Part shown: positions 58,873 to 64,000 of the stretch, in pieces
Layout of the letters: each line of letters opens with the position of its first letter
How positions within the stretch are numbered: the stretch's first letter is position 1
NCBI RefSeq assembly: GCF_021462225.1
Contig: NC_061806.1
Coordinates: forward strand, 27,920,144 to 27,984,143
From: Girardinichthys multiradiatus
Taxonomy: Eukaryota; Chordata; Actinopteri; Cyprinodontiformes; Goodeidae
Length of the DNA stretch: 64,000 bases
Reading direction: 5' to 3'
Made by a program: the position numbers and the translations under genes
Notes under the pieces: generated by a model
The model's input: only the letters and a program-made list of their open reading frames with translations
Databases searched by the model: none
What the model was told of the DNA's origin: nothing

Positions 58873-60686
58873 AAAATGCAAGGGAATCTTTCTTTTCTGA
58901 GATCATCAGCAAAAACATTAACAATGCTGGTGCATTATTTACCACGGTCGACAGGTTAACAAACCCTCCTGTAACTGTAGCATCTGAACTCCACTCTACC
59001 AGGGCCTGCAATGAATTTGCTAAATTCTTTACTGAAAAAACCCAAAAGATCAGAGAGGCAGTCAGCACATCTACATCAACTCCAGTACCAATGTTGTCTC
59101 CAACTAGAATTGATTTTGACAAAATTTCCCAATTTCAACAAATAAACTACAAAAACGTAGAAGAAATCGTATAGCAACTAAGCTCTTCTTCCTGCTGTCT
59201 CGATCTTTTACCCACAGTTTTCCTTAAGAAAGCTTTGCCTGTCATAACATCTGATTTAACACAAATAATAAACACGTCCCTTTTGTCTGGTGTTTTCCCC
59301 CAGGCCCTGAAAACAGCAATTATCGAACCTCTATTGAAAAAGAGCAACTTGGACAAGCTGCTACTACAGAACTACAAGTCTATATCAAACCTCCCTTTCA
59401 TCAGCAAGATTATTGAAAAAGCTGCGTTTCAACAGTTAACTTCCTAACAACGACCAACCACTTCAATGTCTTCCAGTCAGACTTCCTGCTCACCACAGTA
59501 CAGAGACTGCTCTTGTCATGGTGTTCAATGACATCCGTATAAATGCAGACTGTGGAAGAACCACAGTGCTGGTATTATTGGACCTTAGTGCAGCATTCGA
59601 TACTGTTGATCACTCCATTTTATTAGAGCGTCTGGAAAACTGGGTCGGCCTTTCTGGTACAGCACTCAATTGGTTTAAATCCTACTTGAAGGACAGGGAC
59701 TTTTTTGTGTCAGTAGGTAACTTTACATCAGAGACCACAAAAATCACATGTGGCGTCTCCCAAGGGTCCATCTTAGGGCCCCTCCTATTCAATATATACA
59801 TGCTCCACTAACTCAGATTTTAATAAACAACAACGTAAGTTATCATAACTATGCAGACGACACACAGCTATACGTTACGATGTCACCAGGTGACCATGAA
59901 CCCATTCAAGCGCTGGGTAAATGCTTAGAAGAAATCAATGCATGGATGTGCCAAACTTTTCTTCAGCTGAATCACAACAAAACTGAAGTAATAATCTTTG
60001 GACCAAAGGAAGAGCGTTTAAAAGTTAGCCCACAGCTTCAGTTAATACAGCTAGAAACCACCAGTCAGGCTCGAAACCTGGGTGTAGTGATGGACTCAGA
60101 CCTTAACCTTCAGAGGCACATAAAGGTAGTAACAAGGTCGGCCTTCTATCACCTAAAGAACATCTCCAGGATTAAAGGACTAATGTCTCAACAGGACCTT
60201 GAAAAACTAATTCATGCGTTCATCTTTAGTAGAATTGATTACTGCAACGGTGTCTTCACAGGTCTGGGTAAAAAGTCGATCAGACAGCTGCAGTTGATCC
60301 AGAACGCTGCTGCCTGTGTCCTCACTAGAACTAAGAAAGTGGACCACATCACCCCGGTTCTAAAGTCCCTACACTGGCTCCCTGTAGCTCAGAGAATAGA
60401 CTTTAAAATACTTTTGTTAGTCTATAAATCACTGAATGGCTTAGCACCAAAATACATTACAGACTTGTCAGTGTATCAACCAGCCAGACCTCTCAGGTCT
60501 TCTGGCTCAAATCTACTCTGCATACCCAGAACCAGAACCAAACATGGAGAAGCAGTTTTTACTTCTTATGCTCCACTAATCTGGAGTAAACTCCCAGAAA
60601 ACTGTAAAAGTGCCGAAACCCTAAGTTGCTTTAAATCAAGATTAAAAACTTATTTGTTTAGAGTGGCCTTTGACTGTGTTATCTAA
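58779..60686 (+). pseudogene. LINE reverse transcriptase, frameshifted
   Basis: Pieces in several frames make one RT. They are the linker (RESFFSEIISKNINNAGALF, 58779-59174), fingers (59235-59447, NTSLLSGVFPQALKTAIIEP), palm (59518-59811, LDLSAAFDTVDHSILLERLE and [17 protein letters not shown]) and YADDTQLY with the thumb and C-terminal half (59748-60686, 312 codons). The palm catalytic Asp of SAAFD and the YADD pair are present, but at least three breaks exclude a single protein. L2 clade is inferred from the motif text and the 3' tail. Confidence 0.92.
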
Positions 60687-61028
60687 ACATTATTAGTTAC
60701 ATTTTCAGTCCAATTTTCCTTTCATTTTCTTATCCATCATTCTATTCTCTTTATTTTATTTTATTTTTTTTAAATTACCTCTGTTTGATTTTCTGTATCA
60801 CTGTAATGTTCCTCATGTACAGCGCCTTGAGTGCCTTGTTGCTGAAAAGCGCTATATAAATAAACTGGATTTGAATGAAATAATTTACACTTTAATACAG
60901 TCATGAATGTGCTTTGACAGTAGTAGACATGTTCTCTAAAATTATGGTATTTTTTGTTAAATTTGGAACTTTGTATTAACTAAGCTAACCTTAGCTTCAC
61001 TGTGAGGAATAAAATGAACACAGATTTA

Positions 61029-62596
61029 CAGGTCCTTCTCAAAAAATTAGCATATTGTGATAAAGTTCATTATTTTCTATAATGTAATGATGAAAATTTA
61101 ACATTCATATATTTTAGATTCATTGCACACTAACTGAAATATTTCAGGTCTTTCATTGTCTTAATATGGATGATTTTGGCATACAGCTCATGAAAACCCA
61201 AAATTCCTATCTCACAAAATTAGCATATCATTAAAAGGGTTTCTAAACGAGCTATGAACCTAATCATCTGAATCAACGAGTTAACTCTAAACACCTGCAA
61301 AAGATTCCTGAGGCCTTTAAAACTCCCAGCCTGGTTCATCACTCAAAACCCCAATCATGGGTAAGACTGCCGACCTGACTGCTGTCCAGAAGGCCACTAT
61401 TGACACCCTCAAGCAAGAGGGTAAGACACAGAAAGAAATTTCTGAACGAATAGGCTGTTCCCAGAGTGCTGTATTAAGGCCCCTCAGTGGGAAGTCTGTG
61501 GGAAGGAAAAAGTGTGGCAGAAAACGCTGCACAACGAGAAGAGGTGACCGGACCCTGAGGAAGATTGTGGAGAAGGGCCGATTCCAGACCTTGCGGGACC
61601 TGCGGAACCAGTGGACTGAGTCTGGAGTAGAAACATCCAGAGCCACCGTGCACAGGCGTGTGCAGGAAATGGGCTACAGGTGCCGCATTCCCCAGTCCTG
61701 GGCTACAGAGAAGCAGCACTGGACTGTTGCTCAGTGGTCCAACGTACTTTTTTCGGATGAAAGCAAATTCTGCATGTCATTCGGAAATCAAGGTGCCAGA
61801 GTCCAGAGGAAGACTGGGGAGAAGGAAATGCCAAAATGCCAGAAGTCCAGTGTCAAGTACCCACAGTCAGTGATGGTCTGGGGTGCCGTGTCAGCTGCTG
61901 GTGTTGGTCCACTGTGTTTTATCAAGGGCAGGGTCAATGCAGCTAGCTATCAGGAGATTTTGGAGCACTTCATGCTTCCATCTGCTGAAAAGCTTTATGG
62001 AGATGAAGATTTCATTTTTCAGCACGACCTGGTACCTGCTCACAGTGCCAAAACCACTGGTAAATGGTTTACTGACCATGGTATCACTGTGCTCAATTGG
62101 CCTGCCAACTCTCCTGACCTGAACCCCATAGAGAATCTGTGGGATATTGTGAAGAGAACGTTGAGAGACTCAAGACCCAACACTCTGGATGAGCTAAAGG
62201 CCGCTATCGAAGCATCCTGGGCCTCCATAAGACCTCAGCAGTGCCACAGGCTGATTGCCTCCATGCCACGCCGCATTGAAGCAGTCATTTCTGCAAAAGG
62301 ATTCCCGACCAAGTATTGAGTGCATAACTGTACATGATTATTTGAAGGTTGACGTTTTTTGTATTAAAAACACTTTTCTTTTATTGGTCGGATGAAATAT
62401 GCTAATTTTGTGAGATAGGAATTTTGGGTTTTCATGAGCTGTATGCCACAATCATCCGTATTAAGACAATGAAAGACCTGAAATATTCCAGTTAGTGTGC
62501 AATGAATCTAAAATATATGAATGTTAAATTTTCATCATGACATTATGGAAAATAATGAACTTTATCACAATATGCTAATTTTTTGAGAAGGACCTG
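61029..62596 (+). mobile_element. Tc1-like element, DD34E, both ends present
   Basis: It is flanked by TA at 61027-61028 and 62597-62598. Inverted repeats of about 200 bp (61029-61228 and 62397-62596) start CAGGTCCTTCTC and differ at only about five positions by eye, so this copy is young. The element is 1568 bp. Its transposase ORF is open from end to end but carries an internal deletion. It sits about 100 bp downstream of a LINE 3' end. Confidence 0.96.
61357..62319 (+). CDS. Tc1-like DD34E transposase with in-frame internal deletion
   Basis: 320 residues. The N terminus MGKTADLTAVQKATIDTL and helix-turn-helix regions occupy about 1-110, with GRKRCTTRR at 54-62. Catalytic residues are Asp134 (FSDESKF), Asp224 (FQHDLVPAHS) and Glu259 (SPDLNPIE), exactly 34 residues apart. 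It ends normally at SAKGFPTKY. At residues 110-118 the text runs RIPQSWATEKQ, whereas relatives carry about 14 more residues here (the KPLL...KRL linker between DNA-binding and catalytic parts). The deletion keeps frame. It is probably non-functional, though the catalytic triad is intact. Confidence 0.94.
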   Translation: MGKTADLTAVQKATIDTLKQEGKTQKEISERIGCSQSAVLRPLSGKSVGRKKCGRKRCTTRRGDRTLRKIVEKGRFQTLRDLRNQWTESGVETSRATVHRRVQEMGYRCRIPQSWATEKQHWTVAQWSNVLFSDESKFCMSFGNQGARVQRKTGEKEMPKCQKSSVKYPQSVMVWGAVSAAGVGPLCFIKGRVNAASYQEILEHFMLPSAEKLYGDEDFIFQHDLVPAHSAKTTGKWFTDHGITVLNWPANSPDLNPIENLWDIVKRTLRDSRPNTLDELKAAIEASWASIRPQQCHRLIASMPRRIEAVISAKGFPTKY

Positions 62597-63005
62597 TACA
62601 TATATACATTTCTAATCAGTTTGCATCTACCGTTTATTTATTTATTTTTTTTCTTTTATAAAGATCCCCTTTAGCTGTGGTGAAACAACAATTATATTTT
62701 TTTGGGCATGCGGTTCTAGGAAATTTACCATACCTAAAGCAAGTTTTTGAACAAAACCTCAGTTAGTCCAAAGCCTTTTCAGTGCCAGATAGCTGGATCT
62801 CTGCAGTTAGTATGCCAATGACATCTGGTGGCAATTTGATGTTATCACAGATATCAGTGAACAAGATATTTAAATTAGGGCAGATCTAAGAATGCTTTCA
62901 GTAAGATTAAACAGAATAAATGTCCGCTTTGACAAATGAAATAACATATAATTTTTAGCAGGATTGCATTTTAATAAATAAACTCCAGTCTGCATTGCAG
63001 GGCAG

Positions 63006-63390
63006 GGGCTGCACGGTTGCGCAGTTGGTAGCACTGTTGCCTTGCAGGAAGAAGGTCTTGGGTTTGACTCCCAGACTGGGGGGGGTCTTTCTGCATGGAG
63101 TTTGCATGTTCTCCCCGTGCATGCTTGGTTCTCTCCGGGTACTCCAGCTTCCTCCCACAGTCCAAAAACATGATTGTTAGGTTAATTGGTTTCTCTAACT
63201 TGCCCTTAGGCACAAATTAGTGTGTGAATTGTTGTTTGTCTTGTGTGTGTCTGTGTTGCCCTGCGATGGACTGGCGACCTGTCCAGGGTGCCGCCTGCCT
63301 CCCCCCTATAGACTGCTGGAGACAGGCACCAGCTTCCCCGCGACCCACTATGGAAGAAGCGGTAGAAAATGACTGACTGACTGATTGACA
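63006..63390 (+). mobile_element. tRNA-derived SINE-like repeat, near full length
   Basis: It has the head gctgcacggttgcgcagttgg, a decayed box B (gggtttgactccc), the common fish body text (catggagtttgcatgttc, cctcccacagtccaaaaaca, gcgatggactggcgacctg) and a (TGAC)n-like tail near 63370. This family is widespread in teleost genomes. Confidence 0.72.
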
Positions 63391-64000
63391 GTCTGCATTG
63401 CTCCAAACTCTCTCTGTGGTCTGCTTTAGTCTCACCAATCTCATCCTCACAACCTCTGTTAATCTGTAGCTGACTACAAATTTACTGGGACTATATCTGT
63501 TTGTATGTGTTCATATGCCTCTGTGTTAGACTTGGACAAGGGTAACGTTTTTATAGTTATCATATAGTTCAAACTAATTTGCAAAATTTTGCTAACACTG
63601 AGTACTCACTTTACTCACTAAGATAAAGTGAATTCAAATCAGACACTAAAACAACATCCATCCATCCATCCTATAAAAAAATATTTAAGGAGGTAAACAC
63701 TTATTACTACTTAGCTGGTCTTATTAAGAAACAGCTTCTGTTTAGAGTTCACCGTGAGTTCTGCAGGTAGAGAACTCCACATGTTGACCCCTAGTATAGA
63801 AAACGGTGTTTATCGCAGAAAAGATTTACATAGAAGAACCTCACAGTTCCCACCGGATGCTTCACGAGCTACTGAAGCAAAAACTCTGAATTTTCTTGCC
63901 CTTTTTTTTTTTTTTTTATGTGTTGGAGTGTTGATGTCATAGTTTCATACAAGTCACTTCACTGGATTTTTACTCTATACACTGCCACCAACTGTGGAAG
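63391..64000. other. Unassigned window end
   Basis: A poly(T) run at 63901-63918 and AT-rich sequence. The frame at 63754-63942 has no family resemblance. Confidence 0.4.

Larger units (their letters stand above)
58100..60885 (+). mobile_element. L2-type LINE, internally deleted and frameshifted
   Basis: A non-LTR retrotransposon on the plus strand. From 5' to 3' it has an SGNH-esterase-like domain (58200-58700), an RT linker (58780-59170), reverse transcriptase with YADD (59230-60690), and a 3' tail ending agcgctatataaataaactg, typical of L2-type fish LINEs. The endonuclease domain expected before RT is missing. Several frameshifts and stops break the reading. The left boundary is uncertain. 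Confidence 0.9.

Overview
The window is vertebrate nuclear DNA, almost certainly from a teleost fish. The signs are an AT-rich background, long (CA)n microsatellites, Tc1-like transposons in every state of decay, L2/CR1-type LINE pieces, tRNA-derived SINEs, and a spliced gene whose protein is clearly a vertebrate focal adhesion kinase. The species cannot be named from the sequence.

One host protein-coding gene is visible: the 5' part of ptk2 (focal adhesion kinase, FAK) on the minus strand. Reading from high to low coordinates there is a possible 5'-UTR first exon in a CpG-containing patch near 57.0 kb, a well-formed 27-bp exon at 33.75 kb, the ATG exon at 26.67-26.91 kb, and thirteen further exons down to 1.5 kb. 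Together they encode the whole FERM domain, the Src-SH3-binding linker (ALPSIPK) and the autophosphorylation site (DDYAEI, Tyr404 here, Tyr397 in human FAK). The kinase, proline-rich and FAT regions must lie beyond position 1. All joins keep frame and use GT/AG sites. Two phase-preserving microexons of 18 bp (5545-5562) and 21 bp (1475-1495) bracket the Tyr397 exon, matching the size, order and position of the neuronal box 6 and box 7 exons of mammalian FAK.

The introns and the upstream flank hold the mobile DNA. There is a nearly complete Tc1-like element with DD38E spacing and 272-bp inverted repeats (46.9-48.5 kb). A second, complete-ended DD34E Tc1-like element (61.0-62.6 kb) carries an internal deletion in its transposase. 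A decayed L2-type LINE (58.1-60.9 kb) has an SGNH-esterase-like domain directly followed by reverse transcriptase, with no endonuclease between. Also present are a 5'-truncated LINE 3' end (40.5-41.1 kb), degraded LINE fragments, at least five Tc1 relics in both orientations, SINEs, MITE-like elements and many microsatellites.

No rRNA, functional tRNA, CRISPR, operon or other prokaryotic feature was seen. Points to follow up are the Tyr397-flanking microexons, an open reading frame running upstream of the canonical ATG through the 27-bp exon, a Tyr180-to-Phe change at the FERM-kinase autoinhibitory contact, the DD38E transposon, and several perfect palindromes.
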